A stretch of 64,000 nt of DNA from Streptomyces zagrosensis (GCF_014203645.1 NZ_JACHJL010000023.1:58605-122604); one strand, 5' to 3'. Positions 1-8,556 are shown, numbered from the stretch's first letter. Made by a program: numbers and translations. The notes: generated by a model from the sequence alone, not told the origin.

Positions 1-385
1 TTCGGAGCTCATCGAGCAGGTGCGGGGCGCGGGCCTACCGGTCGATTTCAAGGTGCAGGGCAGCCCGCGCCCGCTGGACAGTGGAGTGGAGCTGACCGCG
101 TACCGCATCGTGCAAGAGGCACTGACGAACACCCGCAAGCACGGGGGTGAGCACGTGGGAGCGACCGTATGGATCACCTACGACGAGGCCGCACTCGCCC
201 TGCTGATCGAGGACGACGGCCGGGGCGCGGGACGCGAACTGTACGAGACGGGTGGTGCCGATGGGCTCGGTCATGGCCTGATTGGCATGCGCGAGCGCGT
301 CGGGATGGTGGGGGGCAGTTTGGAGGCGGGGCCGCGTAGGGGCGGCGGCTTCCGGGTGAGCGTGGTGCTGCCGGTGAAACGTTGA
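1..385 (+). CDS. Sensor histidine kinase, C-terminal part (gene starts upstream)
   Basis: The open frame enters from the left edge and ends at TGA 383-385. What remains is the ATP-binding (HATPase_c) module of a NarL/DesK-type kinase: the N-box appears as VQEALTNTRKHG, the G1 box as EDDGRG, and the end has the GMRERV...GGGFRV pattern usual for HisKA_3 kinases. It would phosphorylate a cognate response regulator; the LuxR-type regulator starting at 762 on the same strand is the obvious partner. The two genes are separated by about 375 bp filled largely with tandem repeats, which is unusual for such pairs. The sensory half, membrane segments and phospho-His lie outside the window. Confidence 0.9.
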   Translation, partial: SELIEQVRGAGLPVDFKVQGSPRPLDSGVELTAYRIVQEALTNTRKHGGEHVGATVWITYDEAALALLIEDDGRGAGRELYETGGADGLGHGLIGMRERVGMVGGSLEAGPRRGGGFRVSVVLPVKR

Positions 386-550
386 AGCGTTGGGGCGCCG
401 AGCGGCTCGGTGGGTGGTGCGGGGTACGCCGTGCGCGCTTCCCGGTTGGTGAGTGGGGCAAGCCTTGGCACGGTGACCGGTGTGGGCTCCGTGCGGCGAG
501 TGATACGAGCCCGCGTACGGTGAATGGTGCCCCCGCCGCCCAGAACCTCA

Positions 551-685
551 CAGCCCCCGCAGCCCTCACAGCCCTCACAGCCCTCACAGCCCTCACAGCC
601 CTCACAGCCCCCGCAGCCCTCACAGCCCCCGCAGCCCTCACAGCCCCCGCAGCCCTCACAGCCCCCGCAGCCCTCACAGCCCCCC
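551..685. repeat. 9-bp tandem repeat, 15 units
   Basis: Fifteen contiguous 9-bp units, CAGCCCTCA or CAGCCCCCG (the last is CAGCCCCCC), run without a break. The units first form a run of CTCA type and then alternate strictly. They occupy the gap between the kinase and regulator genes (386-761), which otherwise holds no recognisable gene. The period is a multiple of 3, so long open frames cross it, but these look artefactual. Confidence 0.95.
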
Positions 686-761
686 GTAGCCCCCGAGCCA
701 CCAGAACGCAGCGGGCTTACGAGCCACCGCCTCAAGAGCCCCGAGAGAGGGACCGAATCAG

Positions 762-1439
762 ATGCGTATCCGCATCATGCTCGTCGACGATCAAGCTCTC
801 CTCCGTACCGGCTTCCGCATGGTGCTTGCCGCCCAGCCGGACATGGACGTCGTCGCCGAGGCGGGTGACGGTCTTGCGGCGCTTGAGGTGCTGAAGACCG
901 CGGAGGTGGACGTCGTGCTCATGGACGTCCGGATGCCGCGGCTGGACGGGGTGGAGGCGACCGCCCGCATATGCCGGACCGAGGGCGCGCCGAAGGTGCT
1001 CATCCTCACCACGTTCGACCTCGATGAGTACGCGTTCTCCGCGCTCAAGGCCGGGGCGAGCGGCTTCATGCTCAAGGACGTGCCGCCCGCTGAACTGCTC
1101 ACCGCCATCCGCGCCGTGCACAGCGGCGACGCGGTGGTTGCGCCGAGCACGACGCGCAGGTTGCTCGACCGGTTCACGCCGATGCTGCCGAGCACCCATG
1201 CTGCCGAGCCGGTCCGCTCCGAAGTCGGCAAGCTGACCGAGCGGGAGCGCGAGGTGATGATGCTGGTCGCCCAGGGGCTGTCGAACGGCGAGATCGCGGC
1301 CCGTCTGGTGCTCTCCGAGGCGACCGTGAAGACCCATGTCGGCCGCATTTTGACCAAGCTCGGGCTGCGGGACCGGGTGCAGGTGGTGGTCCTCGCGTAC
1401 GAGACGGGTCTGGTGCGCGCGGGCGGCACGGCCCAGTAG
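762..1439 (+). CDS. LuxR/NarL-family response regulator
   Basis: A 225-residue two-domain response regulator. The receiver domain (about 1-120) has the acidic pair DD near residues 9-10, the phospho-acceptor D55 in LMDVRMP, the switch Thr in ILTTFD and the Lys in MLKDV. A LuxR-type helix-turn-helix follows at about 155-215 (LTEREREVMMLVAQG ... SEATVKTHVGRIL). The purine-rich stretch GAGAGAGG lies about a dozen bases before the ATG and supports this start. It is probably phosphorylated by the kinase ending at 385 and acts as a DNA-binding activator; the target genes cannot be read from the sequence. Confidence 0.93.
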   Translation: MRIRIMLVDDQALLRTGFRMVLAAQPDMDVVAEAGDGLAALEVLKTAEVDVVLMDVRMPRLDGVEATARICRTEGAPKVLILTTFDLDEYAFSALKAGASGFMLKDVPPAELLTAIRAVHSGDAVVAPSTTRRLLDRFTPMLPSTHAAEPVRSEVGKLTEREREVMMLVAQGLSNGEIAARLVLSEATVKTHVGRILTKLGLRDRVQVVVLAYETGLVRAGGTAQ

Positions 1440-1457
1440 CGGCCGGCCGGTCCGCAC

Positions 1458-2549
1458 TCAGCGCAGCACGCTCTCCAGGAAGTCGCTGCCGAGGCGGGCC
1501 ACTGCCGTCAGGTCGAGCTGGTGCAGTACGTACCGGCCGCGCCGCCGGGTGGCCAGCAGCCCGGCCTTCTTCAGCACCGCAAGGTGCCGGGAGACCTCGG
1601 GCGATGTGATGCGGTGCGCGGCGGCGAGCTCGCCCGTGGTGTGTGTGCCGCGCGCCAGCGACCTGCACAGGTTCATCCGGACCGGGTGGGCCACCGCCTC
1701 CAGGCGCCGCTGTACGAGTTCGAGCGCCTGCGGGCGGGGCAGCTCCGGGGAGGCCACCGGGTAATGGACGACGGGACGCCAGCCCGGGGTGTACAGCACC
1801 ATCAGATGCGGCCAGCCGAAGGCGGTCGGCACGAAGGTGACCCCGGCGCGGTCGTTCGGCAGCAGGGCGGTCGTCTGGCTGGTCGCCAGCTTGTCCACGA
1901 CGATCCGTCCCCGGTCGGCGTCGAGCGAGAGGGCAGGCGAGACCGCCGCCAGCGCCTCCGCCAGCCCCTTGTGGCGCAACACGTCTGCCTTGTGCCGGGC
2001 GTCGGCCGCGAGCTGGACGCGTACCCGCTGCCAGGTGTCGGCGAAGAACGCCTGCTCACAGTCCTCGAACAGGCGGCGCAGCCAGGCTCGTACGGTGGCC
2101 GGGTCGGCCAGCATTCGTTCCACGAACGCCGCCTGGCACGGGCCGCGGGCGGCGGCGCGCTCTCTGGCCCGGTCGCGTTCGTACGCATCGCGCAGCGGGT
2201 TCGCCATGCGCCCGTAGTCGGCCGAGCAGGAGATCTCCAGCGCGGCGATCACGAACTGCTCCTGCGGCATCTGGTCGAGGCGGTCCAGGTCCTCGGCGAG
2301 GGTCGAGCCCGGTGTGCCGGGCAGCAGTATGTCGGAGCGCGTCGTACGCCATAGAAAGTCCGCCTCCTGGAGCCGATCGGCCAAGTCGGGCTTGAGCGAA
2401 CATGCGGTGGCGGTCGTCCAGTTGTGCAGGCCCGGGTGGTGTGCGGGCTCGGACAGCGCGTGCAGCGCCGCACCCAACTCGGCCAGCGGTGATGGGGCGA
2501 AGACGATGCGTTCTGGGGGCAGGCCCGCGATGTCGATGGTCACACTCAC
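1458..2549 (-). CDS. ArsR-family winged-helix transcriptional regulator (DUF5937-like)
   Basis: A 363-residue protein. The C-terminal ~85 residues form an ArsR-type winged helix (RRLEAVAHPVRMNLCRSLARG, then TGELAAAHRITSPEVSRHLAVLKKAGLL and a RRGRYVLH wing). The ~270-residue N-terminal part matches the all-helical domain found before ArsR modules in actinobacterial regulators. No cysteine metal site typical of metal-sensing ArsR proteins is visible, so the ligand is unknown. It converges on the response regulator gene and is divergent from the small gene at 2650; an inverted repeat in between could be its operator. Confidence 0.85.
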   Translation of the reverse strand: MSVTIDIAGLPPERIVFAPSPLAELGAALHALSEPAHHPGLHNWTTATACSLKPDLADRLQEADFLWRTTRSDILLPGTPGSTLAEDLDRLDQMPQEQFVIAALEISCSADYGRMANPLRDAYERDRARERAAARGPCQAAFVERMLADPATVRAWLRRLFEDCEQAFFADTWQRVRVQLAADARHKADVLRHKGLAEALAAVSPALSLDADRGRIVVDKLATSQTTALLPNDRAGVTFVPTAFGWPHLMVLYTPGWRPVVHYPVASPELPRPQALELVQRRLEAVAHPVRMNLCRSLARGTHTTGELAAAHRITSPEVSRHLAVLKKAGLLATRRRGRYVLHQLDLTAVARLGSDFLESVLR

Positions 2550-2590
2550 ACAACCACTGTGCCCTGCCTGTGCCCCAGGTCAAGAGACGC

Positions 2591-2607
2591 TTGACAGCCT
2601 GCGTCAA
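2591..2607. promoter_or_regulatory. Inverted repeat TTGAC-N7-GTCAA in the divergent promoter region
   Basis: A perfect 5-bp dyad, TTGAC ... GTCAA, separated by 7 bp, lies between the divergent starts of the ArsR-like gene (2549) and the small gene (2650). Its left arm reads TTGACA and could double as a -35 element for the rightward gene. Such dyads are common ArsR-family operators, so autoregulation is a reasonable inference. Confidence 0.4.
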
Positions 2608-2649
2608 TCGAAGCGCCCCGCCAGGCTGGACCGTCGCAGGGTGAAAGGC

Positions 2650-3009
2650 ATGAACATCACCCAGCAGTACGCACTCGACCTCTACCGCAGCGCACAGCAC
2701 GGCGAGCCCGCACCGCCCGCACCCGGCCGCCACGACTGGCGCACGGTGCGTGAGCTACGCGAGCACCACACGTTCCAGACGGTGGTGGCGGAACGCGCGG
2801 TGGGCCATGGCCCGGCGTCCCGCTTGCTGCGCGCGGCCCGCAGCACACTGATCCGCTGGCTGCGGCCCGCGACGATACGCGGCAGCGCCGGCAGTCCCAC
2901 GGCAGCGGCCGAGACGGCGGCAGCCAACCACTTGGTGAAGGGAGCGGGGCCGTGGGCGGTGAACTCGCGTGGTGAAGGGGCCGGAGACGGGTGCGGGGTG
3001 CGGCCGTAG
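2650..3009 (+). CDS. Small conserved hypothetical protein
   Basis: The ATG at 2650 follows AGGGTGAAAGGC (a GAAAGG-like ribosome site) and encodes 119 residues beginning MNITQQYALDLYRSAQ. The N-terminal ~80 residues look like a small soluble Streptomyces protein with the motif PAPGRHDW followed by basic helices. The last ~35 residues are Gly/Ser/Ala-rich and unlike a folded domain. It has no signal peptide or membrane segment. I do not recognise a function. It is transcribed away from the ArsR-like regulator and may be controlled by it. Confidence 0.6.
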   Translation: MNITQQYALDLYRSAQHGEPAPPAPGRHDWRTVRELREHHTFQTVVAERAVGHGPASRLLRAARSTLIRWLRPATIRGSAGSPTAAAETAAANHLVKGAGPWAVNSRGEGAGDGCGVRP

Positions 3010-3165
3010 ACCGGTCTGAACTGGCGCTTGGTGGGCGGCTTGTGGGCAGCCCGCAAAGTTATCCACAGGCGCTGGACATGCCTGGGGATCACCGAAGGCA
3101 CTCGCGTAGCATGGCGCTAAATCGTCCGGTACCCCTCGCGGACTGGAACGGAAGGCCGTCGCTCC

Positions 3166-4137
3166 GTGAACCCTCAACAGCTCACCGATCCCCAGGACAG
3201 ACCCGCACGGCTCACCGTCGGGGTCGTCGGCGCAGGCCGCGTCGGGCCCGCGCTCGCCGCCGCGCTGCGGATGGCCGGGCACCGTCCGGTCGCCGCATCC
3301 GGCGTCTCCGACACCTCGATGCGCAGGGCCGCCGCCCTGTTGCCCGAGGTTCCGCTCGTCACCCCGGCCCAGGTGCTGGCCCGCGCCGACCTCGTGCTGC
3401 TCACGGTGCCTGATGACACGCTGCCCGGCCTCATTGAGGGGCTGGCCGAGACCGGCGCGGTGCGCCCTGGCCAACTCCTGGTGCACACCTCGGGCCGGTA
3501 CGGCACGAGCGTGTTGCAGCCGGCGCTGCGGGCAGGTGCGCTACCGCTCGCGTTGCACCCGGCGATGACGTTCACCGGTACGGCGGTGGATGTGGACCGG
3601 CTGGCGGGGTGCTCGTTCGGCGTCACGGCGCCCGAGGAACTGCGGCTGGCAGCCGAGGCGCTGGTCATCGAGATGGGCGGCGAGCCGGAATGGATCGCGG
3701 AGGAGGCCCGCCCGCTTTATCACGCCGCGCTCGCCATCGGCGCCAACCACCTGGTCACGCTGGTCGCCCAGTCGATGGAACTGCTCCAGGAGGCGGGCGT
3801 GGCTGCGCCGGGCCGGATGCTGGGGCCGCTGCTCGGTGCCGCCTTGGACAACGCGTTGCGCAGCGGCGACGCCGCGCTGACCGGACCGGTTGCGCGCGGC
3901 GACGCGGGCACGGTCGCCGCGCATGTCACGGAGTTGCGCCGGCACGCGCCGCAGGCCGTGCCGGGCTATCTGGCGATGGCCCGGGCGACGGCGGACCGGG
4001 CCCTTGCTCATGGCCTGCTCAAGCCGGAGTTGGCCGAGGACCTGCTGGGCGTGCTCGCGCACCAAGATGAGGACGGGCCGGGCGGCACGGGCGGCGGAGC
4101 GGACAGCGCGGACGGTACGAGCGGAGGCGGCCGATGA
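3166..4137 (+). CDS. DUF2520 Rossmann-fold oxidoreductase-like protein linked to panC
   Basis: A 323-residue protein with a GTG start. Residues ~17-30 carry the dinucleotide-binding motif VGVVGAGRVGPALA. It then continues like a ketopantoate-reductase/6-phosphogluconate-dehydrogenase relative: VLLTVPDDTL, LHPAMTF and an all-helical C-terminal domain with YHAALAIGANHLV. This matches the Rossmann-like/DUF2520 family, which in actinobacteria commonly sits directly before panC. Its stop overlaps the panC start (ATGA, 4134-4137), so the two are translationally coupled. A role near pantoate metabolism is inferred from position; the reaction has not been established for this protein. Confidence 0.85.
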   Translation: MNPQQLTDPQDRPARLTVGVVGAGRVGPALAAALRMAGHRPVAASGVSDTSMRRAAALLPEVPLVTPAQVLARADLVLLTVPDDTLPGLIEGLAETGAVRPGQLLVHTSGRYGTSVLQPALRAGALPLALHPAMTFTGTAVDVDRLAGCSFGVTAPEELRLAAEALVIEMGGEPEWIAEEARPLYHAALAIGANHLVTLVAQSMELLQEAGVAAPGRMLGPLLGAALDNALRSGDAALTGPVARGDAGTVAAHVTELRRHAPQAVPGYLAMARATADRALAHGLLKPELAEDLLGVLAHQDEDGPGGTGGGADSADGTSGGGR

Positions 4138-5297
4138 GCCCGCGACGGTGGACCGAGCCCGGCGCCGGGGAGCCGGACGTGGAGCTGTGCACGAGCGTTA
4201 GCGACTATGACGAGGCGCTGTCTCCCCATGCGATCCACGGCCGCACGGCTGTGGTGATGACGATGGGCGCTCTGCACGAGGGGCATGCCTCGCTGATTCG
4301 CGCCGCGCGGGCCCAGGTCGGTGACGAGGGCCTGGTGACGGTGACGGTCTTCGTGAACCCGCTGCAATTCGGCGCAGGCGAAGACCTGGACCGCTACCCG
4401 CGCACGCTCGAAGCCGATCTGAAGGTGGCGGCGGAGGCTGGTGCGGACATCGTCCTGGCCCCCCCGGCGCACGAGGTCTACCCGGGCGGCGCACCCCAGG
4501 TGCGGATCGCGGCGGGACCGATGGGAGAGCGGTACGAGGGGACGACTCGGCCCGGCCACTTCGACGGGATGCTGACCGTTGTCGCCAAGCTCCTCCACCT
4601 CACCCGGCCTGACGTGGCCTTCTTCGGCGAGAAGGACGCGCAGCAACTCGCGATGATCCGGCGGATGGTCGCCGATCTGAACTTCCCCGTGCGCATCGTG
4701 GGCGCCCCGACCATCCGCGAACCGGATGGCCTCGCCCTCTCCAGCCGTAACCGCTACCTCTCGCCCAGCGAGCGGATCACGGCGCTGTCCCTGTCCCGGG
4801 CACTGTTCGCGGGCCGCGACGCACTCGCCGCGGCGAGCGTGGCCGCGCTGACGGGTGCGGGTGCGGGTGCGGGCGCTGGTGCGGGTGCTGGTGCTGGTGC
4901 GGGTGCTGGTGCTGGTGCGGGTGCTGGTGCTGGTGCGGCGGTGCGCGAAGGCGCGCCCGCCGCCGGCGCCGCCCTCGGCGGGGAGACCTCCGTCGAGGCG
5001 GCCGGGCGACCTCGACCCGGTACCCCGAAGCCGGACGCGGGCACGGTCGCCGGGCTGGCCGGCGCACCGCTGCCGGGCGTCGTGCGGGACGCCGCGCGGG
5101 CCGTGCTCGCGGAGGCAGCCACTTACGACCCACCGTTGGTGCTCGACTATCTGGCCCTGGTTGACGCCACCGACTTCACCGAGGCCGGCGACACCTTCCA
5201 CGGTGCGGCCGTGCTCACGGTCGCCGCCAAGGTCGGCAGCACCCGCCTCATCGACAACGTCCGCCTGGAGTTCGCGGAGCGGGGAGTCACGCCATGA
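4134..5297 (+). CDS. panC: Pantoate--beta-alanine ligase (pantothenate synthetase)
   Basis: This enzyme condenses pantoate and beta-alanine with ATP to give pantothenate, the last pantothenate step on the way to CoA. Family motifs are present: MGALHEGHASLIR (HIGH-like), VFVNPLQFG, RPGHFDGMLTVV, FGEKDAQQL and SSRNRYLS. At 387 residues it is longer than the usual ~280-330. The excess is a low-complexity Ala/Gly insertion from about residue 238, after ALSRALFAGRDAL. The normal sequence resumes near residue 320 with ARAVLAEA and PPLVLDYLALVDATDF. It overlaps its neighbours on both sides by 4 bp within the panC-nadB-nadC-coaX operon. Confidence 0.95.
   Translation: MSPRRWTEPGAGEPDVELCTSVSDYDEALSPHAIHGRTAVVMTMGALHEGHASLIRAARAQVGDEGLVTVTVFVNPLQFGAGEDLDRYPRTLEADLKVAAEAGADIVLAPPAHEVYPGGAPQVRIAAGPMGERYEGTTRPGHFDGMLTVVAKLLHLTRPDVAFFGEKDAQQLAMIRRMVADLNFPVRIVGAPTIREPDGLALSSRNRYLSPSERITALSLSRALFAGRDALAAASVAALTGAGAGAGAGAGAGAGAGAGAGAGAGAGAAVREGAPAAGAALGGETSVEAAGRPRPGTPKPDAGTVAGLAGAPLPGVVRDAARAVLAEAATYDPPLVLDYLALVDATDFTEAGDTFHGAAVLTVAAKVGSTRLIDNVRLEFAERGVTP
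4854..4938. repeat. GGTGCG/GGTGCT hexamer tract inside panC
   Basis: About fourteen consecutive hexamers of the form GGTGCG, GGTGCT or GGCGCT encode alternating Gly-Ala near residues 241-268 of PanC. The 6-bp period keeps the frame whichever way it slips. The tract is the core of the insertion that lengthens this PanC. Confidence 0.9.
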
Positions 5298-7498
5298 CGA
5301 GCAGCGGCAACAGCAGCGCGACCGCAGGCAGGGACGCGGGCCCGGACAGTGGCGCGCCCCAGGCCGGCGCGCCCCAGGCCGGCGCGGCCGAGCCCGGCGC
5401 GGGTGCAACCGATGGGGGCGTAACCGATGCGCGTGCCGTCGGCAGCGGCGTACGTCTGCACGCGTCTGCCCCCGGTTGGGCGATGGACGCCGATGTGGTG
5501 GTCGTCGGCTCCGGCGTCGCTGGGCTGACGGTCGCGCTGCGCTGCGCAGCGGCGGGCGCTTCGGTCACGGTGGTCACCAAGGCCCGGCTTGACGACGGCT
5601 CGACGCGTTGGGCTCAAGGCGGCATCGCCGCGGCGCTGGGCGAGGGCGACACACCTGAGCAGCACCAGCACGACACGCTCGTCGCGGGCGCCGGGCTCTG
5701 CGACGAGCACGCCGTACGCGCCCTGGTCACCGAGGGCCCCGGCGCCGTGCACCGGTTGATCGCCACCGGCGCGCGCTTCGACAGCGACACCGACACCGGC
5801 CAGATCCTGCTGACCCGCGAGGGCGGCCACCACCGCAGCCGCATCGCGCACGCGGGCGGCGACGCCACCGGCGCGGAGATATCCCGTGCACTGGTGGACG
5901 CGGTCCGCGCGGCAGGCTCGGCCCCCTCGCCGGCCTCTTCGTCTGCCCCCGCCGGCGACCCGGCCACGCCCACCGCCGCCTCCCAAGGCCGCATCGAGAT
6001 CATCGAGAACGCGCTCGTCCTCGACCTGCTCACGGACGCCAAGGGGTGCGCGGCGGGCGTGACGTTGCATGTGATGGGGGAGGGGCAGCGGGACGGGGTG
6101 GGGGCCGTGCGGGCGCGTACCGTCGTCCTCGCGACCGGCGGCATGGGGCAGGTCTTCTCCGCCACCACCAACCCCGCCGTATCGACGGGCGATGGGGTCG
6201 CGCTGGCCCTGCGCGCCGGGGCGGAGGTCTCCGACCTGGAGTTCGTCCAGTTCCATCCGACGGTGCTGTGGCTCGGCTCGGACGCCGAGGGCCAGCAGCC
6301 GCTGGTCTCCGAGGCGGTGCGGGGCGAGGGCGCGTACCTGGTGGACGACGAGGGCACCCGCTTCATGGTCGGCCAGCACGAGCTCGCGGAGCTGGCACCG
6401 CGCGACATCGTGGCCAAGGGCATCATGCGCCGGATGCAGGAGCGCGGCGCGGAGCACATGTACCTGGAGGCCCGGCACTTCGGCGCGACCATGTGGGAAC
6501 GGCGCTTCCCGACCATCCTCGCCGCGTGCCGCGCGCATGGCATCGACCCGGTGACCGAGCCCATCCCGGTCGCGCCGGCCGCGCACTACGCGAGCGGTGG
6601 CGTACGGACCGACCTGCGTGGCCGTACGACGGTCCCCGGGTTGTACGCGTGCGGCGAGGTCGCTTGTACGGGGGTGCACGGCGCAAACCGGTTGGCCTCC
6701 AACTCCCTCCTAGAGGGCCTGGTCTTCGCCGAGCGCATCGCCGCCGACATCGCAACCCTGGACGCGACCGACCCGCACCGCGACCCCAACGACCGTTCGC
6801 CCAGCCTCAATGACCCTTCCCTGCGCCCCAACGACCGCTTCCCCAGTCCCAACGACCGTTCCCCCAGTCCCAACAGCCGCGCCCCGATCGGCAGCGGTCA
6901 GGCCGCGCTTGGCGAAGCCAGTGACCACGATGCGCTTGGCCAGCCCGGTGGCCCTGCGCCCGCCACTCCGCTCCTGGCGCCCGAAGCGCGGTTCGCCGTG
7001 CAGCGGATCATGACGTTGGGCGCTGGAGTGCTGCGCTCCGCGGAGACGCTGCGCCGGGCCGCCGAACAACTCGATCGCATCCACCAGGACGCCGCTCAGG
7101 CACTCGAAGCCGATGGCAAGACCGCCGAACCGGGCGTCGAAACCTGGGAGGCCACGAATCTGCTGCTCGTGGCCCGGGTGCTGGTGGCTGCCGCGCTGCG
7201 CCGCGAGGAGACCCGCGGTTGCCACTGGCGCGACGATTGCCCCGCCCAGGACGACGAGGTGTGGGGCCGCCACCTGCTAGTTGCCCTGCGGCCGGACCGC
7301 TCGCTCGCTGTGCGTACCACGCAGACCCCGGCCTTCCCGCCCGTACGACGTGGCCCCGCCGAAAGCCTCTCCGCCAACCCTCCCCCCTCCCAGGCACCTT
7401 CCGCAGCTTCCTCCGCCGTATCCGCAACTTCCGCTGGAACTGCTGGTGCTGCTGGAGCTGTCGAATGCAGCCCCATCCTTCCCACCCAGGAGCCGTGA
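5294..7498 (+). CDS. nadB: L-aspartate oxidase
   Basis: This flavoenzyme oxidises L-aspartate to iminoaspartate, the first step of de novo NAD synthesis. Residues ~67-80 carry the FAD motif VVVVGSGVAGLTVALR. Further family signatures are STRWAQGGIAAAL, HHRSRIAHAGGDATG, VLATGGMGQVF, EFVQFHPT and HYASGGVRTD...TVPGLYACGEVACTG. The helical C-terminal domain resumes at FAVQRIMTLGAGVLR. At 734 residues it is longer than usual: a Gly/Ala/Pro-rich N-terminal tail with a GAPQA duplication, a PNDRSPS-type insertion at about 495-545, and a Ser/Ala-rich tail. The ATG overlaps the panC stop (ATGA). Confidence 0.95.
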   Translation: MTSSGNSSATAGRDAGPDSGAPQAGAPQAGAAEPGAGATDGGVTDARAVGSGVRLHASAPGWAMDADVVVVGSGVAGLTVALRCAAAGASVTVVTKARLDDGSTRWAQGGIAAALGEGDTPEQHQHDTLVAGAGLCDEHAVRALVTEGPGAVHRLIATGARFDSDTDTGQILLTREGGHHRSRIAHAGGDATGAEISRALVDAVRAAGSAPSPASSSAPAGDPATPTAASQGRIEIIENALVLDLLTDAKGCAAGVTLHVMGEGQRDGVGAVRARTVVLATGGMGQVFSATTNPAVSTGDGVALALRAGAEVSDLEFVQFHPTVLWLGSDAEGQQPLVSEAVRGEGAYLVDDEGTRFMVGQHELAELAPRDIVAKGIMRRMQERGAEHMYLEARHFGATMWERRFPTILAACRAHGIDPVTEPIPVAPAAHYASGGVRTDLRGRTTVPGLYACGEVACTGVHGANRLASNSLLEGLVFAERIAADIATLDATDPHRDPNDRSPSLNDPSLRPNDRFPSPNDRSPSPNSRAPIGSGQAALGEASDHDALGQPGGPAPATPLLAPEARFAVQRIMTLGAGVLRSAETLRRAAEQLDRIHQDAAQALEADGKTAEPGVETWEATNLLLVARVLVAAALRREETRGCHWRDDCPAQDDEVWGRHLLVALRPDRSLAVRTTQTPAFPPVRRGPAESLSANPPPSQAPSAASSAVSATSAGTAGAAGAVECSPILPTQEP
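6784..6876. repeat. Imperfect ~21-bp repeat inside nadB (PNDRSPS units)
   Basis: Four to five degenerate copies of a 20-24 bp unit, best preserved as CCCAACGACCGYTYCCCCAGT, encode PNDRSPS, LNDPSLR, PNDRFPS and PNDRSPS. They form a hydrophilic linker between the FAD/capping domains and the helical C-terminal domain of NadB, so the frame and both folds are kept. Confidence 0.8.
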
Positions 7499-7500
7499 TC

Positions 7501-8556
7501 GTGAGCACCCCCGACGACAGCCCGCAGCCAGCGGACCTCCCGCTGCTGCACATCGACGGCTCGGCCGCCGGGGAAGCCGGCGGAGCAGGCGGCTGCGGTG
7601 ATGCCTGCGGCTGCGGCGTCCCCGCGGGCGCGGAACAAGACGGCGCGTACCTGCTCGACCCGTTGACCTGCGGGCTCGACCCCGACCTCGCGGCCCTGCT
7701 GGTCACCGCGGGCCTCGACCCGATCCAGGTTGAGGACGTCGCGCACCTGGCGATCGAGGAGGACCTAGACCGCGGCGTGGACGTGACCACCGTCGCGACC
7801 ATCCCCGAGGACGCGGTCGCCACCGGCGACTTCACCGCCCGCGAGGCGGGCACGGTGGCCGGGCTGCGGATCGCCGAAGCGATCTTGTCGGTGGTGTGCA
7901 CCGACGCGTTCGAGGTCGAGCGGCACGCCGAGGATGGCGACCAGGTAGCCGCCGGCGACCGACTGCTGACCGTCCGCACCCGCACGCGCGACCTGTTGAC
8001 CAGCGAACGCAGCGCACTCAACCTGATGTGCCGACTGTCCGGCATCGCCACCGCGACCCGCGCCTGGGCCGACGCGCTCGCCGGCACCGGGGCCGCCGTG
8101 CGCGACACCCGGAAGACGACGCCGGGACTGCGCGCCCTGGAGAAGTACGCGGTGCGCTGTGGCGGTGGCGTCAACCACCGCATGTCCCTCTCGGACGCCG
8201 CACTGATCAAGGACAACCATGTGGTGGCGGCGGGTGGCGTGGTGGCCGCGTTCAAGGCGGTACGGGACGAGTTCCCCGGGCTGCCGATCGAGGTCGAGGT
8301 GGACCGTATCGATCAGATCGAGCCGGTGCTCGCCGTAGGCGCCGAGCTGATTTTGCTCGACAACTTCACGCCCGAGCAGACCCGGCAGGCGGTCACGCTG
8401 GTCGCGGGCCGCGCCAAGTTGGAGGCCTCGGGCCGGCTGACGTTGGCCAACGCCCGTGAGTACGCCGACACCGGCGTGGATTACCTCGCGGTCGGTGCCC
8501 TCACCCACTCCTCGCCCATCCTCGACATCGGCCTGGATCTGCGGGAGGACGGCTGA
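7501..8556 (+). CDS. nadC: Nicotinate-nucleotide pyrophosphorylase (quinolinate phosphoribosyltransferase)
   Basis: This enzyme converts quinolinate and PRPP to nicotinate mononucleotide, CO2 and PPi, the third step of de novo NAD synthesis. Typical motifs are present: EEDLDRGVDVTT, ERSALNLMCRLSGIAT, DTRKTTPGLRALEKYAVRCGGG, the active-site stretch LIKDNH, VEVDRIDQ and LLDNFTPEQ. The GTG at 7501 is preferred because AGGAG (7488-7492) is well spaced for it. Another GTG at 7495 overlaps the nadB stop but sits too close to that site. The N-terminal ~45 residues are Gly/Ala/Cys-rich and not conserved. No nadA homologue is seen in the window. Confidence 0.94.
   Translation: MSTPDDSPQPADLPLLHIDGSAAGEAGGAGGCGDACGCGVPAGAEQDGAYLLDPLTCGLDPDLAALLVTAGLDPIQVEDVAHLAIEEDLDRGVDVTTVATIPEDAVATGDFTAREAGTVAGLRIAEAILSVVCTDAFEVERHAEDGDQVAAGDRLLTVRTRTRDLLTSERSALNLMCRLSGIATATRAWADALAGTGAAVRDTRKTTPGLRALEKYAVRCGGGVNHRMSLSDAALIKDNHVVAAGGVVAAFKAVRDEFPGLPIEVEVDRIDQIEPVLAVGAELILLDNFTPEQTRQAVTLVAGRAKLEASGRLTLANAREYADTGVDYLAVGALTHSSPILDIGLDLREDG

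Noticed and set aside
524..868. Open frame of PQPSQP repeats between the kinase and regulator genes
   Set aside because: It is simply the 9-bp tandem repeat read in frame, overlaps the start of the response regulator and has no ribosome site.
5147..6679. 510-codon minus-strand frame opposite nadB
   Set aside because: Composition is that of a GC-skew shadow of nadB, with no domain, start context or independent codon bias.
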